From Sphingomonadales bacterium (GTDB taxonomy: Bacteria > Pseudomonadota > Alphaproteobacteria > Sphingomonadales > Sphingomonadaceae): DNA of 64,000 nucleotides. Of the stretch, positions 27,430 through 37,133 are shown piece after piece. The DNA is taken from contig JADJAC010000011.1 of NCBI GenBank assembly GCA_016704425.1, forward strand, positions 1,178,001 through 1,242,000, written 5' to 3'. Numbering within the stretch: the first letter of the stretch is position 1; every line of letters starts with the position of its first letter. The position numbers and the translations under genes were made by a program. The notes beneath the pieces were generated by a model that was not told the origin of the DNA, did no database searches, and saw nothing but the letters and a program-made list of their open reading frames with translations.

Positions 27430-28999
27430 CTAGTTGACCTGCCGCTCGCGCCCTTCCCAATAGGGCGCACGCAAGTCTTTCCGGAGGATCTTGCCGCTGG
27501 CATTCCGCGGGAGAGCCGCAATCACGTCGATCGACTTGGGAACCTTGAAGCCGGCAATGCGCTCGCGTGCCCAGGCAATGACGTCCGCTTCGTCGATTTC
27601 GGCCCCGGGCTTTGGAACGCAGACAGCCTTCACAGCTTCGCCCCATTTGTCGTCCGGAATGCCGATCACGGCCACCTCTGCAATAGCGGGGTGGCCATAG
27701 ATCGCTGACTCGACTTCGGCTGGATAGACATTTTCTCCGCCCGAAATGATCATGTCCTTCACGCGATCATGGATGAAGAGATAGCCGTCTTCATCCATAT
27801 ATCCGGCGTCGCCCGTTCTGACCCAGCCGTCTGCGCTCATTGTCTTGGCGGTGGCTTCCGGCAGGTTCCAGTATGAAATCATGTTGTTCGACGATCGCGT
27901 GATGATTTCACCGACCTCGCCGGTCGGCACTTCATTGCCGGCCTCATCGACAATTTTCAGCTCCACGCCGGGCAGAGGCTTGCCAGCGGCTCGCATGCGC
28001 GGAGTGCCATTGGGATCGTGGTCCTCAGGCGGAAGCATGACAACCGTCCCGGTTGTCTCCGTCATGCCATAGGCCTGAAGGAATTGCGCGCCAAAAACCT
28101 TGATGCATTCGCGCAGCAGCTCGAGCGGAATAGGGGCTGCCCCGTAGATGATGTATTTCAGGCGCGAAAAATCCGTTGTTGCGGCTTTCGGATGGTTGAT
28201 GACCATCTGGAGTGCAGCGGGAACCATGAAAAAGCGTGTCACCCCCCCCGTTTGCAACTGCGTCCAAGACACCGCCGGGCTCAAATTCCGCCATGATATG
28301 GCCAGCGACGCCTGCTGCAAGCGCCATGACTCCCAATCCCGTGCCGCCAATATGGGCGCACGGCATGCACATCAGTACGACCTCGTCATCGTCCCAATGC
28401 GACCATGGCAAATCGGCTTCGAGTGATGGAATGCGCAGGCCGAACAGATTGCGGTTCGAAAGGACTGCTCCCTTTGGATTGCCGGTCGTTCCAGATGTAT
28501 AGAGCTGCAGAACCGCATCTTCCGCGCCAGCGGCAGAGAATGGACCTCTTGGGCTCGCATCAATCCAGCGGCGAGCAGCATCTGCTCCAAGAATGCGCTC
28601 AACATGCTTCAGATCGCCACGGATCGCGTCGACGGCGGCGTCAAAGCCCGGCCCGACAAAGAGCAGCCGTGCTTGAGTGTCGTTGACGATATAGGCGATC
28701 TCTGCCGGTGCGAGCCTCCATCCGACTGGTACCATTACGACTCCGATTCGAGCCGCGCCGAAGAAGAGCTGGTAGTACAGGTCACTATTCTTGCCGAGCC
28801 AGGCAATCCTGTCTCCCTTCTTGAGTCCCGCAGCGATCAGGGCCGAGGCCACCTTTGCCGTCCGCTCTTCCAGTTCGCTGAAAGTCAGGGTGCGATCATC
28901 CTCCCGCAGTGCCAGCTTTTTCGGGCGATCGGTTGCCCAATGCGTAATGAAATGATCGAAACTCAACAATGGCGGCGGGGATGCTTGGATTTGGGACAT
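27430..28999 (-). pseudogene. Acyl-CoA synthetase (AMP-forming), interrupted in a G8 tract
   Basis: An ANL-superfamily ligase activating a carboxylic acid as acyl-AMP and then CoA thioester. The N-terminal frame (28999 downward) has the P-loop LYTSGTTGNPKGAVLSNRNL; the C-terminal frame has YGMTETTGTVV, WVRTGDAGYMDEDGYLFI and the catalytic Lys in RNASGKILRKDL. The frames meet at eight G on the coding strand (plus-strand C run 28242-28249). With seven G the reading becomes DAVANGG-VTRFFMVPAAL and gives an uninterrupted 522-residue protein of normal length. It could be phase variation by slippage, decay, or sequence error. The substrate is unknown; medium- or long-chain acids are likely. Confidence 0.88.
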
Positions 29000-29151
29000 C
29001 TCTCTCTTTCTTGATTCTTTTTTCCGGTGTCACGCTAAGAGATAGACAACGATGCGCAAGTGGCAAATCGTCGCCGAAAATGGCGGCGTAAACAATTGGT
29101 CAACCATAAGCGCCTAAGGCTTGTTTCGTAGGGACAATTGAGGAGGCCTTG

Positions 29152-29481
29152 ATGGCGTCGAATGCCAAAATTGGGACACTCTGGGATCATGATGGTCGCC
29201 GAGCTGAGAGGCTTGGCGTCCAGATGCAGGCGGCGTTGCGCCCTTCTGGCGCAAAGAAATTCGGCGTTGATGTGATCGATATTTCTGTAGTCGGTGTCGG
29301 CTTCGGAACCGCTGCAAACCTGCACATCGGAGACAGGGTCTGGCTCACCGTCCCGGGCATGGCTGGCCTTGAGTCGCACGTTGTCTGGCGCAATGGCCAT
29401 CGTTACGGCTGCGAGTTCATCAATCCGCTTTATTCTGCGGTCCTTGACCACATCGTTCAGCTTTATCGCAAGAAGGACTAA
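29152..29481 (+). CDS. PilZ-domain protein
   Basis: A 109-residue protein made of a single PilZ-like domain, a receptor fold for cyclic di-GMP. Visible are an N-terminal Arg pair (GRRAERLGVQ), VDVIDISVVGVGF in place of the usual (D/N)xSxxG, and the end HVVWRNGHRYGCEFI. The Arg-rich switch is short and the D-x-S motif is shifted, so c-di-GMP binding is uncertain. AGGAGG at 29141-29146 supports ATG 29152. Its end overlaps the convergent KAS III gene by 4 bases. Confidence 0.75.
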   Translation: MASNAKIGTLWDHDGRRAERLGVQMQAALRPSGAKKFGVDVIDISVVGVGFGTAANLHIGDRVWLTVPGMAGLESHVVWRNGHRYGCEFINPLYSAVLDHIVQLYRKKD

Positions 29482-30599
29482 CCGGATTTGCGTACCATGA
29501 CGGTGCCAGCGGAATAGCCGGCGCCGAACGAGCAGATCAGTCCCAGCTCGCCTGTATTCAAGTCTTCGCTGTTCAGGTGGAAGGCGATGATCGAGCCTGC
29601 TGACGATGTGTTGCCATAGGTGTCGAGAACAGTCGGGCTTTCATCCGCACTTGCTTCATGGCCCAGTACACGCGCGGCGATGAGCCGATTCATGCCGGCA
29701 TTGGCCTGGTGGAGCCACATGCGGCGAAGCAATGCTGGGGAAATGTTAAGTTCCCCAAGTTGCGACAGAATCAGTTCTGCCACCATTGGCACCACTTCCT
29801 TGAAGACCTTGCGGCCTTCCTGCATGAAAAGCTTGTCCCGGTCGTCGCGCGTTTCCGGAGCGGTGCGGTTCAGAAAGCCGAAATTGTTGCGAATGTTGTT
29901 CGAGAATTGCGTCTTGAGCCGTGTCCCGAGAATCTCCCAATGGCCTGCCGGAGCCAAGCTCTTGTCCTCGACAAGAATGGCCGTAGCGACGTCCCCGAAG
30001 ATGAAATGGCTGTCACGGTCTCGCCAATTGAGGTGCCCTGAACAGATCTCCGGATTGATGACGAGCACGGATCGCGCATGACCGGCACGAATGAAGTCGG
30101 CCGCGGTCTGAATGCCGAACGTGGCCGATGAACAGGCCACGTTCATGTCAAAGCCAAAGCCCTGAATGCCCAAGGCGTCCTGTATCTCGACTGCTATGGC
30201 AGGGTAGGCGCGCTGCAGGTTGGAACAGGCGCACAGCACGGCATCCACGTCTTCGGGCTTGCGACCGGCGCGAGCGAGAGCGTCGCGAGCAGCTGCCACA
30301 CCAATTTCGGCCAGCACCGAAATTTCGGAATTCAGGCGTTCGGGCAAGCGTGGGCACATGATCTCCGGATCAAGGATCGGCGCCTTCGAGAGGACAAATC
30401 GTGACTTTATCCCGCTCGCCTTTTCGATGAACTCGACAGAACTGTGCTGCAGGGGCTCGGTCGACCCCGCCTCGATTGCGCCCGCGTTGTCATGATTGAA
30501 TTGATCGACATAGCGATTGAAGCTCTCGACAAGCTCGTCGTTGGAAATGCTCTCTTTGGGCGTGAACAGGCCGGTGGCGGAAATTACGGGTTCGAACAT
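29478..30599 (-). CDS. 3-oxoacyl-ACP synthase III-like condensing enzyme
   Basis: A 373-residue thiolase-fold enzyme. Family marks are the nucleophile Cys in FGFDMNVACSSATFGIQTA, His in MWLHQANAGMNRLI and Asn in DTYGNTSSAGSI, the Cys-His-Asn triad of FabH-like enzymes. It is longer than standard FabH (about 320) because of extra sequence near residues 30-90. It is not next to plsX, so it may be a specialised enzyme rather than the housekeeping FabH. Confidence 0.82.
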   Translation of the reverse strand: MFEPVISATGLFTPKESISNDELVESFNRYVDQFNHDNAGAIEAGSTEPLQHSSVEFIEKASGIKSRFVLSKAPILDPEIMCPRLPERLNSEISVLAEIGVAAARDALARAGRKPEDVDAVLCACSNLQRAYPAIAVEIQDALGIQGFGFDMNVACSSATFGIQTAADFIRAGHARSVLVINPEICSGHLNWRDRDSHFIFGDVATAILVEDKSLAPAGHWEILGTRLKTQFSNNIRNNFGFLNRTAPETRDDRDKLFMQEGRKVFKEVVPMVAELILSQLGELNISPALLRRMWLHQANAGMNRLIAARVLGHEASADESPTVLDTYGNTSSAGSIIAFHLNSEDLNTGELGLICSFGAGYSAGTVMVRKSG

Positions 30600-30722
30600 G
30601 GTCGTGATCGCCTGAACTTTCTTTCGAATGCTACAAGTTCCTAGTCAAGCAAACTGCAGAGTTCAACTCGACGGTTCCGGAGCGATTTGCATTCGGTGGC
30701 GGGCAGTGCAAAACTGCTTAGT

Positions 30723-30890
30723 ATGCAACAAATCCGCACATACACGACATCCGCAACCCGTGCCGGCATCGGCTTTGGCAGCGCATTGGCGATCACCATT
30801 TCCTGGAGCCTCCACAAATCGATTCTTTGGGCGATCATTCACGGTGTTCTGTCCTGGTTCTATGTCGTCTATTACATACTGATCCGGTAG
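30723..30890 (+). CDS. Small conserved-looking membrane protein
   Basis: A 55-residue protein (MQQIRTYTTSATRAGIGFGS at the start) with one or two hydrophobic segments, ALAITISWSLHKSILWAI and GVLSWFYVVYYI. I chose ATG 30723; the upstream in-frame sequence looks non-coding. Its stop overlaps the GTG start of arfB, which suggests cotranscription. Function unknown. Confidence 0.55.
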   Translation: MQQIRTYTTSATRAGIGFGSALAITISWSLHKSILWAIIHGVLSWFYVVYYILIR

Positions 30891-31300
30891 TGGACGCCGT
30901 GTTTTTTGTGCTGCCCGAGGCCGCGCTGGAGGAACGATTTCTTGCCGCGACCGGCCCCGGCGGACAGAATGTCAACAAGGTTGCAACCGCGGTTCAGATC
31001 CGTCTGGATGTGTTTGCCCTCAGGCTCTCCCCGCCGGTCTATGCAAGACTGAAACAGCTCGCGGGCAGTCGCTGGACGAACGAGGGCGAGATCGTGCTGA
31101 CCGCGCGGAGCTTTCGGACGCAAGAGGCAAATCGTGCCGATGCCAGGGAACGGTTGCTCGCCCTTTTGACCAAGGCCCATCAAGCGCCTGTGCGGCGGAT
31201 CAAGACGAAACCCTCCCGCACCGCAAAGGAGAAGCGCCTCACGGGAAAGGCAATCAGGGGTGATGTCAAAAAAGGGCGCAGCAAGGTGAGTTTTGACTGA
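30890..31300 (+). CDS. arfB: Alternative ribosome-rescue factor ArfB (peptidyl-tRNA hydrolase)
   Basis: A 136-residue protein of the class I release-factor type. The GGQ motif is in AATGPGGQNVNKVATAVQ, and a basic tail (RRIKTKPSRTAKEKR, VKKGRSKVSF) would enter the empty mRNA channel of stalled ribosomes, as in ArfB/YaeJ. GTG 30890 is used; GTG 30899 is an alternative. The stop overlaps the next gene (TGATG). Confidence 0.9.
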   Translation: MDAVFFVLPEAALEERFLAATGPGGQNVNKVATAVQIRLDVFALRLSPPVYARLKQLAGSRWTNEGEIVLTARSFRTQEANRADARERLLALLTKAHQAPVRRIKTKPSRTAKEKRLTGKAIRGDVKKGRSKVSFD

Positions 31301-31779
31301 TGTATGAGTTTTCGATCGATACAAGTTCCAAGCCGGACCTTTACCGCGACCTGTTGGCGGCGCTTGATGCCCTGACGGCCAGTGAGCCCGATCCCGTTGC
31401 CAACATGGCCAATGCAGCGGCGCTCATCTGGGAATATCTGCCTGCACTCAACTGGGCCGGCTTTTACCGACTCATTGACGGTGAGCTCGTGCTTGGGCCT
31501 TTTCAGGGCAAAGTGGCCTGCATCAGGATCTCTCTGGGAAAGGGCGTTTGCGGGACTGCGGCAAGCACATTGAAGACCCAGCTCGTTGCAGATGTTCATG
31601 CGTTTCCCGGGCATATCACGTGTGACACCGCATCTGCGTCGGAGCTGGTTGTTCCAATTCTGCAAGACGGGCGATTGATCGCGGTTCTCGATCTCGACAG
31701 TCCGGAAACCGGCCGCTTCGATGAGCAGGACGCCGTCGGTTGCGAAGCGATTTCCGCCCTTCTGTCTGGGAGAATCTGA
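31300..31779 (+). CDS. msrC: Free methionine-(R)-sulfoxide reductase, GAF domain
   Basis: A 159-residue single GAF domain protein reducing free Met-R-sulfoxide. Typical family features are LPALNWAGFYRL, LGPFQGKVACIRI, GKGVCGTAAST, DVHAFPGHITCD and ELVVPIL, including the three conserved cysteines (in ACIRI, GVCGT and ITCDT). It overlaps arfB by one base. The following 311 bases contain no gene beyond the terminator of the opposing gene. Confidence 0.9.
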   Translation: MYEFSIDTSSKPDLYRDLLAALDALTASEPDPVANMANAAALIWEYLPALNWAGFYRLIDGELVLGPFQGKVACIRISLGKGVCGTAASTLKTQLVADVHAFPGHITCDTASASELVVPILQDGRLIAVLDLDSPETGRFDEQDAVGCEAISALLSGRI

Positions 31780-32043
31780 CCCGTAATGGGACAATTCTGC
31801 ATTCTTACTGCCAATTGCGCAGCATTTTGAAGCTGATACACATGACTTCGGTTGATGTGGCTTGGTGGATATGGAAAGTTTCGCCAAACCTGTCTATGAA
31901 GGGTTTTGAAGCTGGGGGCAGCTGAATTTTCGAGGATTGATTTCAGGTCGACTCGTAAATTTGGCCTAGCCACCGACAATGGAAGCCCCTTTCGAAGTTG
32001 CGTTGCAGGTGCATTGCATCCGTATCGCGCCGAATGGGGCAAA

Positions 32044-32073
32044 GGCCCGGTCGCTTGGGGGAGTGGCCGGGCC
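32044..32073 (-). terminator. Intrinsic terminator downstream of the universal stress gene
   Basis: GGCCCGG (32044-32050) and CCGGGCC (32067-32073) form a stem with TTT on the minus-strand side and TTCT on the plus-strand side. It lies 17 bases after the end of the minus-strand universal stress gene and could also stop readthrough from msrC. Confidence 0.7.
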
Positions 32074-32090
32074 TTCTACCTTGAGGCCGG

Positions 32091-32546
32091 TCAGCTCAGC
32101 CTGTCGAGGGTTTCGTTCGTCAGCGAGCCGGGAACGATCATGACAGGGCAGGGTAGAGTGCCTGAGTCCGCTCCTGCGAAATGACTGACAAGCGGGCCAG
32201 GGTGCCCGATTTTCGCCGCAGCAAGGACCAATGCACCAATTTCCGGATTCTCGACGAGCGCAGAACGGATTGCCGCAACCGCGTCGCCCGTTCGCATGGA
32301 AATTTTTGGTACTATCGGCGTCTCCTGCGCAAGCGTATCGATCGCATGCCGCACAATGCCCTCGGCATGTTCCCGGGCCTCATTCTCGATCGTCGCTTGC
32401 ACGCCACCCCAGGCGACGAATTCCTGCTGCGGAATGATCACGAGTATTTCAAGACCGCCTTTTGTCTTGGCGGCACGGCGCGCAGCGAAGCGCAAGGCGA
32501 TCTCCGCCTCTTCCGTTTCATCGATAATCACCAGATAGGTGCGCAT
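32091..32546 (-). CDS. Universal stress protein family protein
   Basis: A 151-residue UspA-fold protein: MRTYLVIIDETEEAEIALRF at the start, ALVLAAAKIGHPGPLVSHF in the middle and CPVMIVPGSL at the end. The GxxGx9G(S/T) ATP motif is degenerate, so it may not bind ATP. Monocistronic and divergent from pdhC. Confidence 0.8.
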   Translation of the reverse strand: MRTYLVIIDETEEAEIALRFAARRAAKTKGGLEILVIIPQQEFVAWGGVQATIENEAREHAEGIVRHAIDTLAQETPIVPKISMRTGDAVAAIRSALVENPEIGALVLAAAKIGHPGPLVSHFAGADSGTLPCPVMIVPGSLTNETLDRLS

Positions 32547-32689
32547 TTTATTGTCTGCCTTCCCCCATCGGCCCGATTTTGCAGAGCCTGCTTCAAATTA
32601 AACGTATGCGCAAGGTCTTGGCTCTGGCATCGCCGCGTTGTTGCCGTTACGTAAAACTTGGAAACTGGCTGGAACAGGTGAGCCCATCA

Positions 32690-33991
32690 ATGCTGATTGA
32701 ACTCAGAATGCCCGCACTGTCGCCCACAATGGAGGAAGGCACGCTGGCCAAATGGCTGGTGAAGCAGGGTGATGAGGTGAAGTCTGGAGACCTTTTGGCC
32801 GAAATAGAGACCGACAAGGCGACGATGGAATTCGAAGCCGTCGATGAAGGCACGATTTCTGCGATCCTGGTTCCTCCCGGCACGGAAGGGGTGAAGGTCG
32901 GAACCGTCATCGCCCTGATTTCTGCCGAGGGCGATGACGTGAATGCAAAGCCCGCCCCCAAGGCAGAGGCTCCCAAGGCAGAGGCTCCCAAGGCAGAGGC
33001 TCCCAAGGCTGAACCGGCCCCGCCGCCGCCAGTGCAAACGCCAGCACCACAGGCACACGTAACGGAGGCGTCCGGCGATCGCATTATCGCGTCGCCGCTT
33101 GCAAGGCGCCTTGCCGCGACGCTCGGTATCGATCTTTCGAAAGTGAAGGGCACCGGGCCGAATGGCCGGATTGTCAAAGCCGATATTGAGGAGGCGCCAC
33201 AGGCAGCAACGGCGAGCGCGCCTGCTTCCGCGGCGGTGGCACCTGCACTCCAGGCACCTGCTGCGCAGGCAGCGGCGAAACCCGTCTGGTTTGATGACAG
33301 CATCCCGCACGAAATCGAAAAACTCTCCAACATCCGCAAGACGATCGCCCGGCGCCTGACCGAAGCGAAGCAGACCATTCCGCATATCTATCTGACGGTC
33401 GATATCCGGCTCGATGCGCTGCTGAAACTGAGAGCCGAGCTGAACGCAGGGCTTGAAAGTCGCGGCATCAAGCTTTCGGTCAATGACTTGCTGATCAAGG
33501 CGTTGGCGGTCGCGCTCGAACAGACGCCCAAATGCAATGTGACCTTCCTCGGAAATGAGATGGTCAGCTACAAGCGGGCGGATATCTCGGTTGCTGTTTC
33601 AACGCCGTCTGGCCTGATCACGCCGATCATTCGGGATGCTGCGAATCTGAGTGTTTCCAGAATTTCGAACGAGATGAAGGAACTTGCCGCCCGCGCCAAG
33701 GAGGGCAAGCTGCAACCGCACGAATATCAGGGTGGAACAGCGAGCCTTTCCAACATGGGCATGTATGGCATCAAGCAGTTCGAAGCGGTGATCAATCCGC
33801 CGCAAGGGATGATCCTAGCGATTGGGGCAGGTGAAAAGCGGCCCTTTGTCGTTGATGACGCATTGGCAATTGCGACAGTGATGAGCGCGACCGGGTCGTT
33901 CGATCATCGCGCAATTGATGGTTCGGATGGCGCGCAGCTGATGCAGGTGTTCAAGGACCTGGTTGAGAAGCCCATGGGGATGTTGGCATGA
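32690..33991 (+). CDS. pdhC: Pyruvate dehydrogenase complex E2 (dihydrolipoamide acetyltransferase)
   Basis: A 433-residue E2. A lipoyl domain (MEEGTLAKWLVKQGDEVKSG, lipoyl-Lys in EIETDKATMEFEAVDEG) is followed by an Ala/Pro/Lys linker with tandem PKAEA repeats, a peripheral-subunit-binding domain (ASPLARRLAATLGIDLSKVKG) and the catalytic domain ending in GSFDHRAIDGSDGAQLM (His and Asp of the active site). I use ATG 32690 since mature E2 starts there. pdhA and pdhB are not adjacent; lpd follows with a 4-base overlap. Confidence 0.92.
   Translation: MLIELRMPALSPTMEEGTLAKWLVKQGDEVKSGDLLAEIETDKATMEFEAVDEGTISAILVPPGTEGVKVGTVIALISAEGDDVNAKPAPKAEAPKAEAPKAEAPKAEPAPPPPVQTPAPQAHVTEASGDRIIASPLARRLAATLGIDLSKVKGTGPNGRIVKADIEEAPQAATASAPASAAVAPALQAPAAQAAAKPVWFDDSIPHEIEKLSNIRKTIARRLTEAKQTIPHIYLTVDIRLDALLKLRAELNAGLESRGIKLSVNDLLIKALAVALEQTPKCNVTFLGNEMVSYKRADISVAVSTPSGLITPIIRDAANLSVSRISNEMKELAARAKEGKLQPHEYQGGTASLSNMGMYGIKQFEAVINPPQGMILAIGAGEKRPFVVDDALAIATVMSATGSFDHRAIDGSDGAQLMQVFKDLVEKPMGMLA
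32957..33010 (+). repeat. 15-base tandem repeat in the pdhC linker
   Basis: The unit CCCAAGGCAGAGGCT occurs three times in a row (32957-33001), followed by a partial fourth, encoding PKAEA repeats in the flexible linker. Copy number could vary without changing the frame. Confidence 0.85.
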
Positions 33992-35382
33992 GTGCAAACT
34001 ACGACTTGATTGTTCTTGGATCTGGCCCTGGTGGCTATGTCGCTGCGATCCGTGCAGCGCAGCTTGGCCTGTCGACAGCAATCGTCGAACGCGAGAATCT
34101 TGGCGGCATCTGCCTCAACTGGGGGTGCATCCCGACCAAGGCGCTGCTGCGCTCGGCCGAAATCTATCACTATATGCAGCATGCCAAGGACTATGGTCTG
34201 GTCGCTGAAAAGATCAGCGCCGACATTGAGGCTGTGGTGAAGCGTTCACGCGGCGTGGCCAAGCAGCTCAATCAGGGCGTTACGCACCTGATGAAGAAGA
34301 ACAAGATTGCGGTCCACATGGGCGATGGCGCCATTACGGCACCGGGCAAGGTGTCCGTGACCAAAGATGGAAAGTCCGAGGACCTGACAGCGAAGAACAT
34401 CATCATCGCAACAGGGGCGCGTGCGCGCGATCTGCCATTTGCTCCGGCCGATGGAAAGCGCATCTGGACATACCGGCACGCAATGGTTCCACCGGAAATG
34501 CCGACGAAATTGCTCGTCATCGGATCAGGCGCGATCGGCATTGAATTCGCGAGCTTCTACAATGACATGGGGGCCGAAGTAACTGTGGTCGAGATGCTCG
34601 ATCGTGTTGTTCCGGTCGAGGATGCGGACGTTTCCGAATTTTTGGAAAAGGCACTGACCAAGCAGGGCATAACGATCATGACGGGGGCAGGCGTCGAAAA
34701 GCTCTCTGCTACTGCCAAGGGTGTGTCCGCTTCGATCAAGGCGAAAGACGGCAAGGTCGTGACGACCGAATTCAGCCACGCAATTGTTGCCATCGGTATC
34801 GTGCCGAACACCGAGACTATCGGGCTGGAAAAGCTTGGAGTGAAGACCACCAAGGGTCATATCGACACCGATGGCATGTGTCGTACCAATGTGCCAGGCA
34901 TTTGGGCGATCGGTGACGTGACAGCACCGCCGTGGCTGGCGCACAAGGCAAGCCATGAAGGCGTGATTGCCGTTGAAGCCATTGCAGGTGGCCACCCGCA
35001 TGCGATGGATCCGCTCAATATCCCGGGCTGCACCTATTGCCACCCGCAGATCGCCAGTGTCGGGCTGACCGAAGCGAAAGCCAAGGAGGCCGGTCACAAG
35101 GTCAAGGTCGGGAAATTCCCCTTTATCGGCAATGGCAAGGCGATTGCGCTGGGCGAAGCCGAAGGATTCATCAAGACGGTGTTCGATGAAACAACCGGCG
35201 AGCTCCTCGGTGCGCACATGATCGGTGCGGAAGTGACGGAGCTCATTCAGGGCTACACCATCGGCAAGACGCTGGAGACGACCGAGCAGGAGCTGATGGA
35301 AACGGTGTTCCCTCATCCGACGCTCTCCGAAATGATGCATGAAAGCGTGCTTTCGGCCTATGGCCGGGCGCTGCATTTCTGA
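33988..35382 (+). CDS. lpd: Dihydrolipoamide dehydrogenase (E3)
   Basis: A 464-residue FAD-dependent disulfide oxidoreductase that reoxidises E2 lipoyl groups with NAD+. It shows the FAD motif VLGSGPGGYVAAIRAAQLG, the redox disulfide GGICLNWGCIPTKALL, the NAD motif VIGSGAIGIEFASFY, WAIGDVTAPPWLAHKA and the C-terminal His-Glu pair in VFPHPTLSEMMHESV. Cotranscribed with pdhC. Confidence 0.96.
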   Translation: MSANYDLIVLGSGPGGYVAAIRAAQLGLSTAIVERENLGGICLNWGCIPTKALLRSAEIYHYMQHAKDYGLVAEKISADIEAVVKRSRGVAKQLNQGVTHLMKKNKIAVHMGDGAITAPGKVSVTKDGKSEDLTAKNIIIATGARARDLPFAPADGKRIWTYRHAMVPPEMPTKLLVIGSGAIGIEFASFYNDMGAEVTVVEMLDRVVPVEDADVSEFLEKALTKQGITIMTGAGVEKLSATAKGVSASIKAKDGKVVTTEFSHAIVAIGIVPNTETIGLEKLGVKTTKGHIDTDGMCRTNVPGIWAIGDVTAPPWLAHKASHEGVIAVEAIAGGHPHAMDPLNIPGCTYCHPQIASVGLTEAKAKEAGHKVKVGKFPFIGNGKAIALGEAEGFIKTVFDETTGELLGAHMIGAEVTELIQGYTIGKTLETTEQELMETVFPHPTLSEMMHESVLSAYGRALHF

Positions 35383-35426
35383 ACGGTTTGACAAGGGTCC
35401 GGCTTTGGCAGGATAGAGGGCCCAGC

Positions 35427-35834
35427 ATGAAAATCGCGTTCGCCCTTTTTCTGATGTCTTTTGCGGCCTTGCCTGCGGCAGCGCTTGCGCAGAATGGCGA
35501 ACCGACTTCTACACCGTCGCCACCTCCTTTGCCGCGCTCGCCGCAAAATCCGATTGGCGGACCGCCAACGTCCGCTGGGCCGAATTCCCCTGTTGGGCCT
35601 CCAGGCAAGGTGCGTCGGCCTCCGGGCGGGAACAGGGTGAGCGGTCTGGTCGGTTATCTTGACAGTCGTATGGACGCTGGCGCCAAGGATATAGACGCAC
35701 CCGTAACGGGCTATGGCAATGAGGCGCTATGGGACATTGGCCTGATGACCGATAATGTTCCGGCCAGTGACAAAAGCGACCCGTCCGTTTCTGGCGACGC
35801 AACAGGCTCGACAGCCCCCCCTCCGAAACGCTAG
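35427..35834 (+). CDS. Secreted proline-rich hypothetical protein
   Basis: A 135-residue protein with signal peptide MKIAFALFLMSFAALPAAAL, then a Pro/Ser/Gly-rich stretch (TPSPPPLPRSPQNPIGGPP) and a short C-terminal part with YLDSRMDAGAKDIDAP. ATG 35427 is chosen because the signal peptide begins there. Function unknown; 45 bases after lpd. Confidence 0.6.
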   Translation: MKIAFALFLMSFAALPAAALAQNGEPTSTPSPPPLPRSPQNPIGGPPTSAGPNSPVGPPGKVRRPPGGNRVSGLVGYLDSRMDAGAKDIDAPVTGYGNEALWDIGLMTDNVPASDKSDPSVSGDATGSTAPPPKR

Positions 35835-35864
35835 CGTCTTCCCGATTGATTTCGGGAGGTGAAA

Positions 35865-37133
35865 ATGCGTCGAATTGCCCTTGCACTTACATTGGCGCTG
35901 GCGGCTCCGGCTACCGCTGAGACTGTTGCCATCAGTGCCGCCGGAATGGTTGATGTTGCTTCCGGCAAGAGGGTGGATCGTCCACTTGTCATTGTCACCG
36001 ACGGACGGATTTCGGCTGTGGGTGCGCAGGGCAGCCTCGCGGTTCCGGCTGGAGCCAAACGGATCGACCTTGGCAACAAGACGCTGCTGCCGGGTCTGAT
36101 CGACATGCACGTCCATCTGACCTCGCTTGCGGAGATCGGGGGGTATAACGGCTTCAAATATACCGACAGTTTCTGGAGCGCAGTGAGCGTTGGCAATGCC
36201 CGGAAAACGATCGACGCAGGTTTCACGACCGTGCGCAACGTGGGTGCTGACCAGTTTCAGGATGTCGGGCTGAAGGAAGCCGTTGACGGAGGGTGGGTTG
36301 TAGGTCCTCGCATTGTTCCGGCAGCTTACGGGATCGGCGCGACAGGTGGCCATTGCGACAGCAATGAGTTGCCGCCGCAGTATGACCGGCAGGAAGCGAG
36401 CGTCATCAATTCGCCGGACGAAGCGCGCGCCAAGGTGCGCTGGTTGCACAAATATGGTGCGGAAGTGATCAAGATCTGCGCCACGGGCGGCGTGTTTTCG
36501 TTAGGCGATTCAGTCGGCGGCCAACAGCTGACCTTCGAGGAAATGAAGGCCATTGCGGACGAAGCCCATATGCTCCACCTCAAGGTGGCCGCGCACGCGC
36601 ATGGGGATGAGGGAATCCGGACTGCCATCCTGGCGGGGATCGACACAATCGAACATTGCAGCCTTGCCAGCGATGAGACGATCAAGCTTGCGGCCCAGCG
36701 CAAGACCTGGTTTTCGATGGACATCTACAATGACGATTACATTCTCGCGACGGGCACGTCGAACGGAACCGAGCAGGAAAGCCTCGACAAGGAAAAGGAA
36801 ATCGGCCTGAAGCAACGTCAGACCTTCCAGCGCGCGGTGCGCGGCGGGGTGCAGATGGTCTTCGGATCGGATGCCGGTGTTTACCCGCATGGAGACAATG
36901 GCCGCCAATTCGCCAAGATGGTCGAATGGGGCATGACTCCGTTGCAGGCAATTCAGGCTGCGACAGTCAATGCGGCGCAGGCTCTTGGTCGCGAAGCCGA
37001 TGTCGGGGCAATAGCAGTCGGACGCTACGGTGACATGATCGCAGTGGACGGTGATCCGCTGGCCAATGTCCGTGTGCTTGAGCATGTCGCCGTCGTCATC
37101 AAGGGTGGCGAAATCGTCAAAGGCGCGCAATGA
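35865..37133 (+). CDS. Secreted amidohydrolase (imidazolonepropionase/prolidase-like)
   Basis: A 422-residue metal-dependent hydrolase with a signal peptide (MRRIALALTLALAAPATA). Metal ligands are visible: HVHL after LLPGLIDM, a likely carboxylated Lys in EVIKICATGG, HAHG, IEHCSL and GSDAGVYPHGDN. This pattern matches the exported amidohydrolases acting on Xaa-Pro or Xaa-Arg dipeptides. GGGAGG at 35854-35859 supports ATG 35865. It overlaps the PAP2 gene by 4 bases. The exact substrate is unknown. Confidence 0.82.
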   Translation: MRRIALALTLALAAPATAETVAISAAGMVDVASGKRVDRPLVIVTDGRISAVGAQGSLAVPAGAKRIDLGNKTLLPGLIDMHVHLTSLAEIGGYNGFKYTDSFWSAVSVGNARKTIDAGFTTVRNVGADQFQDVGLKEAVDGGWVVGPRIVPAAYGIGATGGHCDSNELPPQYDRQEASVINSPDEARAKVRWLHKYGAEVIKICATGGVFSLGDSVGGQQLTFEEMKAIADEAHMLHLKVAAHAHGDEGIRTAILAGIDTIEHCSLASDETIKLAAQRKTWFSMDIYNDDYILATGTSNGTEQESLDKEKEIGLKQRQTFQRAVRGGVQMVFGSDAGVYPHGDNGRQFAKMVEWGMTPLQAIQAATVNAAQALGREADVGAIAVGRYGDMIAVDGDPLANVRVLEHVAVVIKGGEIVKGAQ

